Origin: Candidatus Hodarchaeaceae archaeon
Lineage (GTDB): Archaea > Hadarchaeota > Hadarchaeia > Hadarchaeales > Hadarchaeaceae
Assembly (NCBI GenBank): GCA_030018135.1
Contig: JASEGJ010000001.1
Coordinates: forward strand, 78,298 to 142,297
Length of the DNA: 64,000 nt
Direction: 5' to 3'
The position numbers and the translations under genes are program-made. The notes below the pieces were generated by a model that saw only the letters and a list, made by a program, of their open reading frames with translations, searched no databases and had not been told where the DNA came from. Shown in pieces: positions 30,577-38,966 of this stretch (positions are counted from its first letter, which is position 1; each line of letters starts with the position of its first letter).

Positions 30577-31179
30577 ATGGGGAGGCTTAGGCACATAGCG
30601 ATCGAACTCAGGGATCACGCGCCTTTTACGGCGTTCGGGGCTTCGTCGGGCGCAGCCATAGCGGGCGCGATGTACTTACCTCGCGCGGAGACCATGATCG
30701 ACCTGTCCTGGAAAGCATTTCACATCTTCCACCCACTCCACTTGCTGTTGAGCGCGATTGTGACGGCGGCGATGTTTAGGCGTCACGGGGGCGGGATCTT
30801 AAGCGCCGTGAGCATTGGTGCTGCCGGCTCCGTGGGGATATGTATGATGAGCGATGTGGTCATTCCGTACCTGGGGGGCTCGTTGTTGGGCGTGGAGATG
30901 ACGCTGCACATCGACCTATTGGAGCACCCGCAATTCGTCGTCGTCCCAATCTTGGCAGGTGCGGCAATCGGCGCAGCTACGAGGCTCTGGACCAGGTGTC
31001 CTCATGCTGCGCACGTGATGATAAGCACCCTGGCATCGCTCTTCTATCTCACCGCCTTTGGGGTGGCGGATTGGATCCCCAAGCTCCCATTTGTGTTTGT
31101 GTTGCTGTTCGTGGCGGTTTGGTTGCCGTGTTGCACGAGCGACATAGTCTTCCCCCTTTCATTCGCGAAGAGGTTTTGA
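30577..31179 (+). CDS. hypothetical integral membrane protein
   Basis: A 200-residue protein with about five hydrophobic segments (for example HLLLSAIVTAAMFRRH, VVVPILAGAAIGAATRLW and VFVLLFVAVWLPCCTSDIVF). Histidine-rich stretches near the membrane segments (HIFHPLHL, HIDLLEHPQ) may bind metal. It starts with ATG at 30577, 77 bases from the divergent GNAT gene. I do not recognise the family. Confidence 0.6.
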   Translation: MGRLRHIAIELRDHAPFTAFGASSGAAIAGAMYLPRAETMIDLSWKAFHIFHPLHLLLSAIVTAAMFRRHGGGILSAVSIGAAGSVGICMMSDVVIPYLGGSLLGVEMTLHIDLLEHPQFVVVPILAGAAIGAATRLWTRCPHAAHVMISTLASLFYLTAFGVADWIPKLPFVFVLLFVAVWLPCCTSDIVFPLSFAKRF

Positions 31180-31424
31180 GGGCGCTGCTGAAGGAGGGCC
31201 TGCCAGATGGATGGGGGATAGATGTATCCATCCTCATCGAGACCAAGATGCTGGGCTTCGCGATCAAGGAGATTTTCCTGGGGTCGAAGCAGCACCGCTC
31301 CTACCTTGATTACGAGAAGGATGTGGGCGAGCTCGGGCGGATGAGCGAACAGGTGGCGGTCGCTATACTGCAGAAGGCGAAGAAGTACGATAGGATCGAT
31401 AACATGGATGAGATACTCACGTAG
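31128..31424 (+). pseudogene. C-terminal remnant of a family-2 glycosyltransferase
   Basis: About 98 codons encode a segment resembling the C-terminal part of glucosyl-3-phosphoglycerate synthase-type GT2 enzymes: REEVLRALLKEGLPDGWGID, KEIFLGSKQHRSY and ELGRMSEQVAVAIL. The N-terminal nucleotide-sugar domain is missing; upstream is the membrane protein in another frame. The remnant may come from a deletion that joined two genes. The assignment rests on pattern similarity only. Confidence 0.4.
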
Positions 31425-31510
31425 CTTCGGAACTCCATGGCCGGGGTGTTCCCGTGCCACGACTTCGATCCCCAACAGGATGACCGTTACCGTTTCTGAA
31501 CCGTGGGCGA

Positions 31511-31618
31511 TGGAGCCCCGGGTGGGCTTTGAACCCACGACCTACTGATCGCTTGCCGCCTGGTTACAAGTTTCGACAGCTCACCTTCAGTCGCTCTACC
31601 AGGCTGAGCTACCGGGGC
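31511..31618 (-). tRNA. tRNA-Thr (anticodon TGT) with two introns; CCA encoded
   Basis: Acceptor GCCCCGG/CCGGGGC with discriminator T, as in archaeal tRNA-Thr. Intron 1 (31587-31572, 16 nt) lies between positions 30 and 31 in the anticodon stem: helix CGAC:GTCG, bulges TGA and AAA. Intron 2 (31564-31550, 15 nt) is at 37/38: helix CTTG:CAAG, bulges TAA and CGA, inner stem CC:GG. The anticodon stem ACTGA:TCAGT that supports the second structure is complete only after removal of the first. The final loop is CTTGTAA and the mature tRNA is 74 nt, followed by encoded CCA. Confidence 0.92.
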
Positions 31619-31798
31619 CCAAATAATAACTAAATTTTCAAGTTAATTTTCGTTTCCCTCATGCCCTCAAACTGGCGATGCCTCATGCTCACAAATCTAC
31701 CGTCCCCCTGGCTCTCAACTTGCCAACAATGAAATTTTTGCACGATCGGCGTGCTATACCGAGCAGCAATAATTGGCGCCAATCGACAAAAGACGGGG

Positions 31799-32524
31799 CT
31801 ACTGCCTCTCCCTTCGCAACCCATACCACCCGAACGACGTCCCAGATGCTGTGAGCACGCCCTCGGCGATGTCGAGCATCGCCGCACGTTGGTCCTTCGC
31901 TTGAACTACGCCGGAGGCTATTATCACGCCCTCGGCGCCGAGCTGGAGCGCCACGCTGACATCCTCGCCTACTGAAATGCCCGCGCCGCAGAGCACCCGC
32001 ACATCTGGGTTGACCTTGTGTACCTCCTCAACCGTGTTGCGCACGACATCCGGCTTAACCTTGGAGACGGAGATGCCGCTGCCTATGAGCTCCGGTGGCT
32101 CCACGGCTATCATGTCCGGCCCTAGGGCGGCAACCGACTTGCTTATGCTGACGTTGTCCGCACAGACGATGCTCACCATGCCGAGTTCTTTCACGCGCTT
32201 GATGATCTGCTCTATGTCAAACAACCTTAGGCGGTGCTCGGAGTGGTTGACAAGCGCGCCTATCGCGCCCGCCTCCTTCGCCGCCTCAGGCAAAATCCAA
32301 CCCGTGTGGCCGCCCGGTGAAATCGGATCGACGTGCTGCGCTAGCACCGGGATATCGACAACGCTCGCGACGCGATGGATATCAGCATGCTGCGGCGCGA
32401 TTGCAACGCTTATGCCCTTTTCACTCGCAACCTCGACGATGAGCCTCGCGAGCTCCACCGCCCTCTCGCCAGTTGCGCTAGCATATGTTTTGAAATTCAC
32501 TATCACGAGCGGTGTCTCGAGCAT
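31799..32524 (-). CDS. tpiA: triosephosphate isomerase (archaeal type)
   Basis: A 241-residue archaeal TIM, somewhat shorter than the bacterial enzyme. The catalytic residues can be seen: Lys in IVNFKTY near residue 12, His in ALVNHSEHR near residue 93, and Glu in AVEPPELIG near residue 142; the phosphate-binding loop is CGAGISVGEDV. It interconverts glyceraldehyde 3-phosphate and dihydroxyacetone phosphate, the latter also being a substrate of quinolinate synthase. It is divergent from the MFS gene with about 60 bases between starts. Confidence 0.95.
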   Translation of the reverse strand: MLETPLVIVNFKTYASATGERAVELARLIVEVASEKGISVAIAPQHADIHRVASVVDIPVLAQHVDPISPGGHTGWILPEAAKEAGAIGALVNHSEHRLRLFDIEQIIKRVKELGMVSIVCADNVSISKSVAALGPDMIAVEPPELIGSGISVSKVKPDVVRNTVEEVHKVNPDVRVLCGAGISVGEDVSVALQLGAEGVIIASGVVQAKDQRAAMLDIAEGVLTASGTSFGWYGLRRERQ

Positions 32525-32584
32525 GCTCCACCGAACGAACTTTGCCCTGCGGGCTTTAAAAACCTCCCCACCAAACCTCCGAAT

Positions 32585-33682
32585 ATGCGCCGCCTGCTAG
32601 CTAGCATGTTCATCACCTCATTCGCCATGGGCATCGTCGGGCTAGTCCTCGTACTCTACGCAAAGGACCATCTAAACGCGAGCTATACCGAGATTGGGCT
32701 GCTCGGGCCAGCGTATGCTACACTCCATGTCCCGCTCTCCGTGCCAGCTGGGCGCCTAGCCGACCGCCACGGCAGGGGGCCGCTTCTCACCCTCGGCCTC
32801 CTGTCGACTGCGTGCACTTTTCTGCTATATTCCCGTGCGAACACCGTGGCTTGGTTGCTTGTGGTGCGCCTGCTGCATGGCGCGGCGGAGGCACCGATCT
32901 GGGTGAATGCTCAAAGCGCGGTGGTCGAGTTTTCGACTCCCATCAACCGCGGGCGGGCGATGGGTGCATATGGTGTATCTTGGGCGACGGGCTTTACGTT
33001 GGGGCCGTTCATCGGCGGTCTGCTGTCCGGAGCCATGCGTCCGATGTGGTCGTTCCTCATCGGCGCCGCCCTAACCCTCCTCGCAGCCGCGGTGACAGCA
33101 GGCGCCCACTTCCATAAGCCGAAGGTAACCCCTGAGAAAATGGCGCTGCGCGGCCTGCTGCCAGCCTGCTTGATAGGCATGCTCTATTTTGGCATAGTCG
33201 CCATCGTCTTCACCCTCTTTCCGGCCTACGCCAGACAACTCGACATCTCCGAGCCGCGGATAGGGCTGTTATTGGCGCTATTCGGAGGGATCCGCATCGT
33301 GTTTTTGGTGCCCATGGGCGGGCTCTCAGATAGGTTTGGGAGCCGCCCAATCATCCTGCTGGGGATGCTCGGGCTGGCTGCCTCGCTGGCCAGCATAGCC
33401 GCAACGACGGAATATCTGATGTTCGTCGTCGCGGTCCTATTCCTCGGGATATCGGAGGGTGCGACCTACCCAGCGGTGATGAGCATGGTGTCAAAGGTAG
33501 GGGGGAATGAAAATCGCGGCTACGTGCTCGGTGTATTCAATGCTGTCGCCACGGTTGGCTGGGGCCTGCTACCCGGCGTCGGCGGGCTCACCGCGGACGT
33601 TCTCGGTCCGACGGCACCCTACCTGATGTGTGCACTCATAGCGCTGTCCATGTTTGCCTTCGTGTGGAGGTCCTCGCTGTGA
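32585..33682 (+). CDS. major facilitator superfamily transporter
   Basis: A 365-residue MFS protein with about 12 hydrophobic segments. The loop between helices 2 and 3 carries the family motif as GRLADRHGRGPLL, and a second copy (GGLSDRFGSRPII) lies after helix 8. ATG at 32585 is chosen; the frame open upstream of it overlaps the divergent tpiA gene and has no similarity to MFS proteins. The substrate cannot be predicted; the N-terminal part resembles drug/metabolite exporters. Confidence 0.85.
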   Translation: MRRLLASMFITSFAMGIVGLVLVLYAKDHLNASYTEIGLLGPAYATLHVPLSVPAGRLADRHGRGPLLTLGLLSTACTFLLYSRANTVAWLLVVRLLHGAAEAPIWVNAQSAVVEFSTPINRGRAMGAYGVSWATGFTLGPFIGGLLSGAMRPMWSFLIGAALTLLAAAVTAGAHFHKPKVTPEKMALRGLLPACLIGMLYFGIVAIVFTLFPAYARQLDISEPRIGLLLALFGGIRIVFLVPMGGLSDRFGSRPIILLGMLGLAASLASIAATTEYLMFVVAVLFLGISEGATYPAVMSMVSKVGGNENRGYVLGVFNAVATVGWGLLPGVGGLTADVLGPTAPYLMCALIALSMFAFVWRSSL

Positions 33683-33787
33683 AAGCGTGGGTTGGCGATC
33701 ACCGCTTAGATCCGATCCCAGTGTGCTTCGATTTGCCCTAGCTCAGAAAATGGATATGCGTGCCATCAAAAGCTCATGAGTCCAATG

Positions 33788-33906
33788 TGCCGGGGGCGGG
33801 ACTCGAACCCGCGATCTCAGGATTTCTCACATCATGGTTGATCAGCACTCACAGCCAGTGGTTTGGGCTATGAGTCCTGCGCTTTAACCAGCTAAGCTAC
33901 CCCGGC
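33788..33906 (-). tRNA. elongator tRNA-Met (anticodon CAT) with a 45-nt intron
   Basis: Acceptor GCCGGGG/CCCCGGC, discriminator A, anticodon stem CAGGA/TCCTG and final loop CTCATAA indicate elongator tRNA-Met; the G1:C72 pair argues against the initiator. The intron (33868-33824) is at the canonical 37/38 position, with helix CTCA:TGAG and bulges TAG and AAA. The intron can also fold a nine-pair stem using a second TGAG, and its inner stem is weak. CCA is not encoded. The mature length is 74 nt. Confidence 0.9.
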
Positions 33907-33967
33907 TGGTTGATTATTTATTTTTCGATTTTATTTTAACTTGTCGTAAAGGGTCCCACAAACGTTT

Positions 33968-34026
33968 GGCGCCGGGTCTATGAAATTCACGAGACCTGTT
34001 CAAAGCCCCATTGGGGAACCCGCACC
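33968..34026. ncRNA. possible structured RNA in the tpiA/MFS-rpiA intergenic region
   Basis: Between tRNA-Met and rpiA (33907-34146) there is no credible ORF. Within it, GGCGCCGGGT and ACCCGCACC can pair with one bulge, enclosing a hairpin CCCC-ATT-GGGG and an alternative stem GGTCT/AGACC. The fold works on either strand. On the minus strand a TATA-like TTTAAATAC (34095-34103) and a T7 run lie upstream. Evidence is structural only and weak. Confidence 0.25.
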
Positions 34027-34146
34027 TAAGCTCTTAAAAAAAGTAATAGACGGGTGAGATGTACCGACCGAGAGGACGGAGAGATCGTCGAAAGTATTTA
34101 AAACCTTTTCTATTGCTGGGGGCTTCTCAAATTACTTCTGAAAAAT

Positions 34147-34857
34147 CTATCTAAGCTTTGACGACCGCATGAATCTTAAGAAATCTTTTTTTGACCTCAG
34201 GACAACGCAGCCGCCCTCGTAGCCCACGAATACTATGTCGGCAGAATTGACAAACAGGCCATTCTCCACGGCACCCGGCACGTGGTCGAGGGCTTCCTCG
34301 AGTTCAGCTGGATGGGGGATCGAGTCGAATTTAACATCGACGATATAATTCCCGTTGTCGGTTACGAACGGCATGCGCTCCCTAGTCATGCGCAGCACTG
34401 GCTTGCCATTGAGTTCGGCCAGCCTCCGCATGGTGTACTTTTGCACGAACGGCAATATCTCGACGGGCACCGGCCTGCGCTCGCCCAATCGCCTCACGAG
34501 CTTGGTGCGATCGACGATTATCGCGATCCTCTTCGACGCACTCATCAGTATTTTCTCCCGCGTATGGGCTCCTCCGCGCCCCTTTATCATGTTAAAGTTC
34601 GGATCTATCTCGTCGGCGCCGTCGATCATCAGGTCGAGCTTGGGATACTCGTCCGACGTGCTCAAGCGCAATCCCCTGCCCGCCGCGAACTTTTGAATTG
34701 CGAACGAGCTCGGCACGAAGGTGGCGTTAATCTCGCGCTCGGCTAGGATGCGGACGACATGAGCAACCGTCGTGCCAGAACCCAAGCCGACGACCATTCT
34801 TCCTCTAACAAGCTTCGCTGCAGCCTTCGCGGCCGCCATCTTCCATTCCTCGACCAC
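34147..34857 (-). CDS. rpiA: ribose-5-phosphate isomerase A
   Basis: A protein of about 236 residues that interconverts ribose 5-phosphate and ribulose 5-phosphate. The phosphate-binding GLGSGTTVAHVV, the catalytic region MIDGADEIDPNFNMIKGRGGAHTREKI and the KLVRRLGERRPVPVEILPF block are all present. The start is uncertain: GTG at 34857 gives MVEEWKMAAAK, matching the usual N-terminal helix; ATG at 34839 is the alternative. A TATA-like element near 34916-34926 fits either. It would use ribose phosphate derived from nucleosides by the salvage genes at the left end. Confidence 0.93.
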   Translation of the reverse strand: MVEEWKMAAAKAAAKLVRGRMVVGLGSGTTVAHVVRILAEREINATFVPSSFAIQKFAAGRGLRLSTSDEYPKLDLMIDGADEIDPNFNMIKGRGGAHTREKILMSASKRIAIIVDRTKLVRRLGERRPVPVEILPFVQKYTMRRLAELNGKPVLRMTRERMPFVTDNGNYIVDVKFDSIPHPAELEEALDHVPGAVENGLFVNSADIVFVGYEGGCVVLRSKKDFLRFMRSSKLR

Positions 34858-34955
34858 CAAAGCAAGCCCAAGTGAAGCTTCTAACGCTGGGGGCTTAATA
34901 ATTTCCTCTACGACATTATTAAATAGCGTTGACAATATTTGAAAATGGTGAGGCT

Positions 34956-35489
34956 GTGAAACGCGTCATACCAGTTAGGGCTGCGATGACCGAAAAAGTT
35001 CTCACGGCTGGCCCTAGGACAACAGTTGCCAAGGCCGCTAAGCTCATGAGCGAGCGCGGCGTCGGTAGCATCATTATCACTCAAGGCAAGAAGCCGGTGG
35101 GCATCCTAACGGAGCGAGACCTGCTCATGAAAGTCGTTTCCGTGGACCTACGACCCAGCAAGGTACTCGTCAGCAAGGTGATGTCGAGTCCGGTCTTAAC
35201 TGTCGGTCCCGAGACGGAAGTTGCCGAGGCTGCCCGAGTCATGATCCGCAATAGGATCAGGCGCCTGCCCGTCGTTGACCGCGGGCGCCTCGTCGGAATC
35301 GTAACAGCGAGCGATATCACTGCGATCTCGCCGGAACTTATAGAGGTGTTACCGGAGCGCCCGGAACTGCCACCCCGTGAGGAGATAGATGAGAGCGTCT
35401 GCGAGGTCTGCGGCGAGGTGACCGCCTCACTTCACGAAGTAAATGGCATGTGGGTTTGTGAAAATTGTCGCGACTTTTTGGGCGGGTAG
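34956..35489 (+). CDS. CBS-domain protein with C-terminal zinc ribbon (CBS array gene 1)
   Basis: A 177-residue protein with two CBS modules (MTEKVLTAGPRTTVAKAAKL and MSSPVLTVGPETEVAEAARV) followed by a zinc ribbon: CEVCG and CENC, near residues 148 and 168. CBS pairs bind adenine nucleotides or related ligands and act as sensors. GTG at 34956 is chosen because GGTGAGG precedes it by two bases. It is the first of five consecutive CBS genes on the plus strand and is divergent from rpiA. What it controls is unknown; the ribbon suggests contact with nucleic acid or a partner protein. Confidence 0.85.
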   Translation: MKRVIPVRAAMTEKVLTAGPRTTVAKAAKLMSERGVGSIIITQGKKPVGILTERDLLMKVVSVDLRPSKVLVSKVMSSPVLTVGPETEVAEAARVMIRNRIRRLPVVDRGRLVGIVTASDITAISPELIEVLPERPELPPREEIDESVCEVCGEVTASLHEVNGMWVCENCRDFLGG

Positions 35490-35497
35490 ATGATGTC

Positions 35498-36313
35498 ATG
35501 GCCTGCCGCGATATGCTCATGCGAACTCGCGTTAGCGAAGTGATGCAACCCTGCTCGTGCTTCGTCAGTTCGCGCGACTTGGTGACCAAGGCCCGCTCAC
35601 TTATGCGCACCAGCGGCCTTCGAACGTTGCCCGTCGTCGACGATGGCAAGCTGACAGGCATCATAACCGCGCGGCAAATGCTTCGCGTTACCTCAACCCG
35701 CTCAAACATCCCGGTGGCGGGTTTGATGTTCCCCCCTAGGCTTGTGGCTACGCCAGACGACACCATCGGGAAGCTCGTCAAGGATATGATCGAACTCGAG
35801 ATTTCGGCCGTGCCCGTCGTCAAAAGCGTTAGCGACCGAACGATATCCGGCATCGTTGGGCTCGATGACATACTAAGACATATCTCCAAGTCTTCAAAGC
35901 CAAAACTAACGGTGGAGAGAATAATGAAAAGGAAGGTCGCCACATGCACCCCCACGGATGAAATCTCGCGGGTATGGGACATTATGGAGGAAGCCCACTT
36001 CTCCGGCCTGCCTGTCGTGCGTTACGACAAGCGCAAGCGTGCGCTAGAGGTCATAGGCATGATAACCCGCTCGGACATCATTCGCTCGGGAGCGACGAGG
36101 CTGGCCGAGGAGTCCGACAAGGGGCGCTTCCGGAGCCCGCCTCGCGTAAAGAGCCTCATGCGAACCCCCGCTATAACGGCATCCCCTAACATGTCCCTCT
36201 CCGATGCCGTTGAGCTGATGCTGAAGCGCAACATCGGTCGCTTGCCAGTTGTTGAGGACGGCAAGCTAGTTGGGATCGTCAGCCGCGGCGATGTGATAAA
36301 AGCCTGCCTGTAG
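35498..36313 (+). CDS. four-CBS-module protein (CBS array gene 2)
   Basis: A 271-residue protein made only of CBS modules. Four can be counted from their PVV...GI(I/V) strands: TLPVVDDGKLTGIIT, AVPVVKSVS...GIVG, GLPVVRYDK...GMITRSD and RLPVVEDGKLVGIVSRGD. ATG at 35498 lies eight bases after the previous stop. Two Bateman modules would form one disc. No effector domain is attached, so it must act on a partner or serve as a ligand buffer. Confidence 0.83.
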   Translation: MACRDMLMRTRVSEVMQPCSCFVSSRDLVTKARSLMRTSGLRTLPVVDDGKLTGIITARQMLRVTSTRSNIPVAGLMFPPRLVATPDDTIGKLVKDMIELEISAVPVVKSVSDRTISGIVGLDDILRHISKSSKPKLTVERIMKRKVATCTPTDEISRVWDIMEEAHFSGLPVVRYDKRKRALEVIGMITRSDIIRSGATRLAEESDKGRFRSPPRVKSLMRTPAITASPNMSLSDAVELMLKRNIGRLPVVEDGKLVGIVSRGDVIKACL

Positions 36314-36321
36314 GCGAGCGA

Positions 36322-37227
36322 ATGCGAAGGTTACCCCACGTTGGCTATAAGTCGCGCGACCGGGGCCCGCTGGAGTTCAAATCTAGGCTGAGGAGGGAGG
36401 AGGGCAACATCATGCCGATCGCGCGGCGGAATGTTTTAACCATTCCTCCAACCGTGCGGATAAAAGATGCGGCGGAGTTGATGGTCAAAAATAAGGTCCG
36501 AAGGCTCCCCATAACGGACCCCGGTACGAAACGACTGATCGGCATCGTTACAACGCGCGATATAATAGATTTCCTCGGCGGGGGCGAGCGATCTAAAATC
36601 ATCCAAAATAAGTTCAAGGGCAATTTCCTCGCTGCGGTGAACGACCCCATTCGCACGATAATGTCGGAGAAAGTTGTTCATGGAACATTTGACATGTCGA
36701 TCAAGGATGTTGCAAAGCTTTTGTTGAGAACGGGCGTTGGGGGCGCGCCCATCCTCGACGAACGGGCGCACGTCGTTGGCATGGTATCGGAGCGAGATTT
36801 TGTCCCATACGTACCGATTGCCGCAGGGATTCTAGTGGGCTATCACATGACTCGAAAAGTTGTGACCGCCGAGCCCGAGCTGCAGATCAAAGAAGCCGCT
36901 CGGCGGATGGTTTCCAGGGGCGTACGCCGCCTGCCGGTCGTCTGCGACCGGGAGCTCGTTGGGATCGTCACGAGCGTCGATATCCTCCGGTACTTTGGTA
37001 CGAGCGAGATGTTTGAGCACATGGCCCATGGAAGGGTGGACGAGGCAATGTCGGTTGGGGTCGATAGGATAATGACGAGCAAGGTACTCACGGTAACGCC
37101 GCAAACTGACATAGGCGAGGCGGCTGCGCTGATGGTCGAGCGCGGCTGCGGCGGCTTACCTGTTGTAGAAAGGGATGAACTCGTGGGCATAATGACCGAG
37201 CGCAACGTGCTGGAGTTGTTAATTTGA
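36322..37227 (+). CDS. four-CBS-module protein (CBS array gene 3)
   Basis: A 301-residue protein with an N-terminal stretch typical of an archaeal subfamily (SRDRGPLEFKSRLRREEG), followed by four CBS modules; the GIVTTRDII, GMVSERDF, GIVTSVDIL and GIMTERNVL ends mark them. It starts nine bases after the preceding gene and its TGA overlaps the TTG start of the next, so translation is coupled. Confidence 0.83.
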   Translation: MRRLPHVGYKSRDRGPLEFKSRLRREEGNIMPIARRNVLTIPPTVRIKDAAELMVKNKVRRLPITDPGTKRLIGIVTTRDIIDFLGGGERSKIIQNKFKGNFLAAVNDPIRTIMSEKVVHGTFDMSIKDVAKLLLRTGVGGAPILDERAHVVGMVSERDFVPYVPIAAGILVGYHMTRKVVTAEPELQIKEAARRMVSRGVRRLPVVCDRELVGIVTSVDILRYFGTSEMFEHMAHGRVDEAMSVGVDRIMTSKVLTVTPQTDIGEAAALMVERGCGGLPVVERDELVGIMTERNVLELLI

Positions 37228-38090
37228 AGGTTGTCGACGTTATGAGCTCGCCCGTGGTTGCGATAGGGTCTACGGGGCCAATAGCACATGCAAAGAACCT
37301 GATGTTGCGCCACGACATAAAACGTCTTGTTGTGGTCGAGCGAGGGGGCCCGGTCGGAATAGTTTCAATGAGCGATCTCGCGGAGCGCCTTGACAGCGGA
37401 ACCTCAGCTTGGCGACGACGCCCCATCGATCGCATTCCGATCGCGCGGGTGATGAGCAAAAACTTGATTACGGTGTCACCAGGCACCGATTTGAGCGAGG
37501 CCGCCAGGTTGCTGCTGAAGCACGGCATTAGTAGCTTGGTAATAACCGAGGGCAAAAAACTTATCGGTATCCTGACAAAGACGGATTTGGCGCGCTTCTT
37601 CGCTAAAAATTTGAGAGGTCGAGCGATGGTTCGAGAGCTGATGAGCACAAGTGTAATAACCGTGAACCGTCGACACTCGCTCGCTCACGTCGTCGAACTC
37701 ATGGAAAGAAATAACGTGGGTCGTGTGGTGGTCGTGGATGGCGCTAAGCCGATAGGCACAGTGACTGCAAGCGATGTAGCATTCGCGCAGCTCGAAAGAC
37801 CAGTCGAGGGCATAGCTCGACGCGAACTCAAATTCACGAGAAAACCTGCGCGAGCCGATAGGCCAAAATATAGATACGTGAAGTATGTCGCCCTGCTTAC
37901 CGCTGAGGATATGATGAGGTCTGAGCTGCTCACCGTCGAAGCGGGCGAAGATGCCGCAATGGCGGCTGAGCGAATGCTCAAGTATGGGAAAAGCGGTCTG
38001 CCGGTCGTCGAGCGTGGCGAGTTGGTGGGCATCCTGACGAAGACCGACTTCACTAAAGGAATCGCGAGGCTTGGACGAAATGCGCGTTAG
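37224..38090 (+). CDS. four-CBS-module protein (CBS array gene 4)
   Basis: A 288-residue protein beginning with TTG (MKVVDVMSSPVVAIG). The four modules end with GIVSMSDL, GILTKTDL, GTVTASDV and GILTKTDF. Between modules three and four is a longer basic linker (RRELKFTRKPARADRPKYRY), which could bind nucleic acid. It overlaps the next gene by 20 bases. Confidence 0.83.
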   Translation: MKVVDVMSSPVVAIGSTGPIAHAKNLMLRHDIKRLVVVERGGPVGIVSMSDLAERLDSGTSAWRRRPIDRIPIARVMSKNLITVSPGTDLSEAARLLLKHGISSLVITEGKKLIGILTKTDLARFFAKNLRGRAMVRELMSTSVITVNRRHSLAHVVELMERNNVGRVVVVDGAKPIGTVTASDVAFAQLERPVEGIARRELKFTRKPARADRPKYRYVKYVALLTAEDMMRSELLTVEAGEDAAMAAERMLKYGKSGLPVVERGELVGILTKTDFTKGIARLGRNAR

Positions 38091-38874
38091 TCAAATAATG
38101 ACCCCAAATGTCATTACCATAGACAAGGATATATCGCTGGCCGAGGCGATAGGACAAATGCGACGCCACGAGATATCGCGCCTAGTGGTCACGGATGCTG
38201 GAAAGATCGATGGAATCGTCACGGAGCGGGATATTGCTCGAGAATTGGGCTCGACGCGCAGCTACCGTTTGCCCCCTGGTAGGATGCACGTTTCAAACGT
38301 CATGACTGCCAATCCGGTGACGGTCGCACCCGACATCACGGCAAAGCGCGCCGCCGAACTCATGCTCGATAACGACATCAGTGGGTTGCCGGTAGTTGAG
38401 GATGACAAACTGGCCGGCATCGTCACGAAAATGGATTTCGCAAAGGTATGCATGGGTTTTGATGATATTTTCGCGGGGCAGATTATGCAGTCCAGCCCGC
38501 GAACCGCCACGCCAAGCGACCGCGTGATACATGCACGCAGGTTGCTGTTTGAAGAGGACCTAATTAGCCTGCCCGTGGTCGAGGCGGGCGAACTCGTGGG
38601 CATCGTAACGGTGCGGGATATTGCGATGTGCCTCGCCGCGTTTCAGGAGGTGGTGCCGGACAGGCACAAGAGCGAGCGCATCCGCAATTTGTTGGTCGAG
38701 GACATCATGACCCAGCCGGCGACAACCACGCATACCGACGCAAAGCTTTCCGACATCGCACGCGTCATGTTCGAGCGACGCTTTTCCAGCTTGCCGGTGC
38801 TCAACTTGGAGGACGAGCTCGTCGGTTTGGTCACGAGGACCGAGCTGACCGAGGTCGCGCGGGAGCGCCTTTGA
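38071..38874 (+). CDS. four-CBS-module protein (CBS array gene 5)
   Basis: A 267-residue protein with four CBS modules (GIVTERDI, GIVTKMDF, GIVTVRDI, GLVTRTEL). The start is TTG at 38071 or ATG at 38080 (MRVSQIM); both overlap the preceding gene. It ends the run of five CBS genes, which hold 18 modules between them. The next gene on the same strand is a CPBP protease, 92 bases further on. Confidence 0.83.
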   Translation: MDEMRVSQIMTPNVITIDKDISLAEAIGQMRRHEISRLVVTDAGKIDGIVTERDIARELGSTRSYRLPPGRMHVSNVMTANPVTVAPDITAKRAAELMLDNDISGLPVVEDDKLAGIVTKMDFAKVCMGFDDIFAGQIMQSSPRTATPSDRVIHARRLLFEEDLISLPVVEAGELVGIVTVRDIAMCLAAFQEVVPDRHKSERIRNLLVEDIMTQPATTTHTDAKLSDIARVMFERRFSSLPVLNLEDELVGLVTRTELTEVARERL

Positions 38875-38966
38875 TGTCTCGAGCGGGCTAGTTTTCGTAC
38901 CGGTGACGAAGCTGAACGTTAAGATTAAGTCGACATGGTCGTTATGAGCCAAGCGCCGGAGGGGGC

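Noticed and set aside
30840-31424. a 194-codon frame as one complete gene
   Set aside because: Its first half is only the shifted frame of the membrane protein at 30577-31179; only the part after about 31128 resembles a protein family.
31630-31887. 85-codon frame on the minus strand between tRNA-Thr and tpiA
   Set aside because: It overlaps the end of tpiA, has atypical composition and no Shine-Dalgarno or recognisable motif.
33907-34146. C/D box sRNA
   Set aside because: No properly spaced C (RTGATGA) and D (CTGA) boxes are present on either strand.
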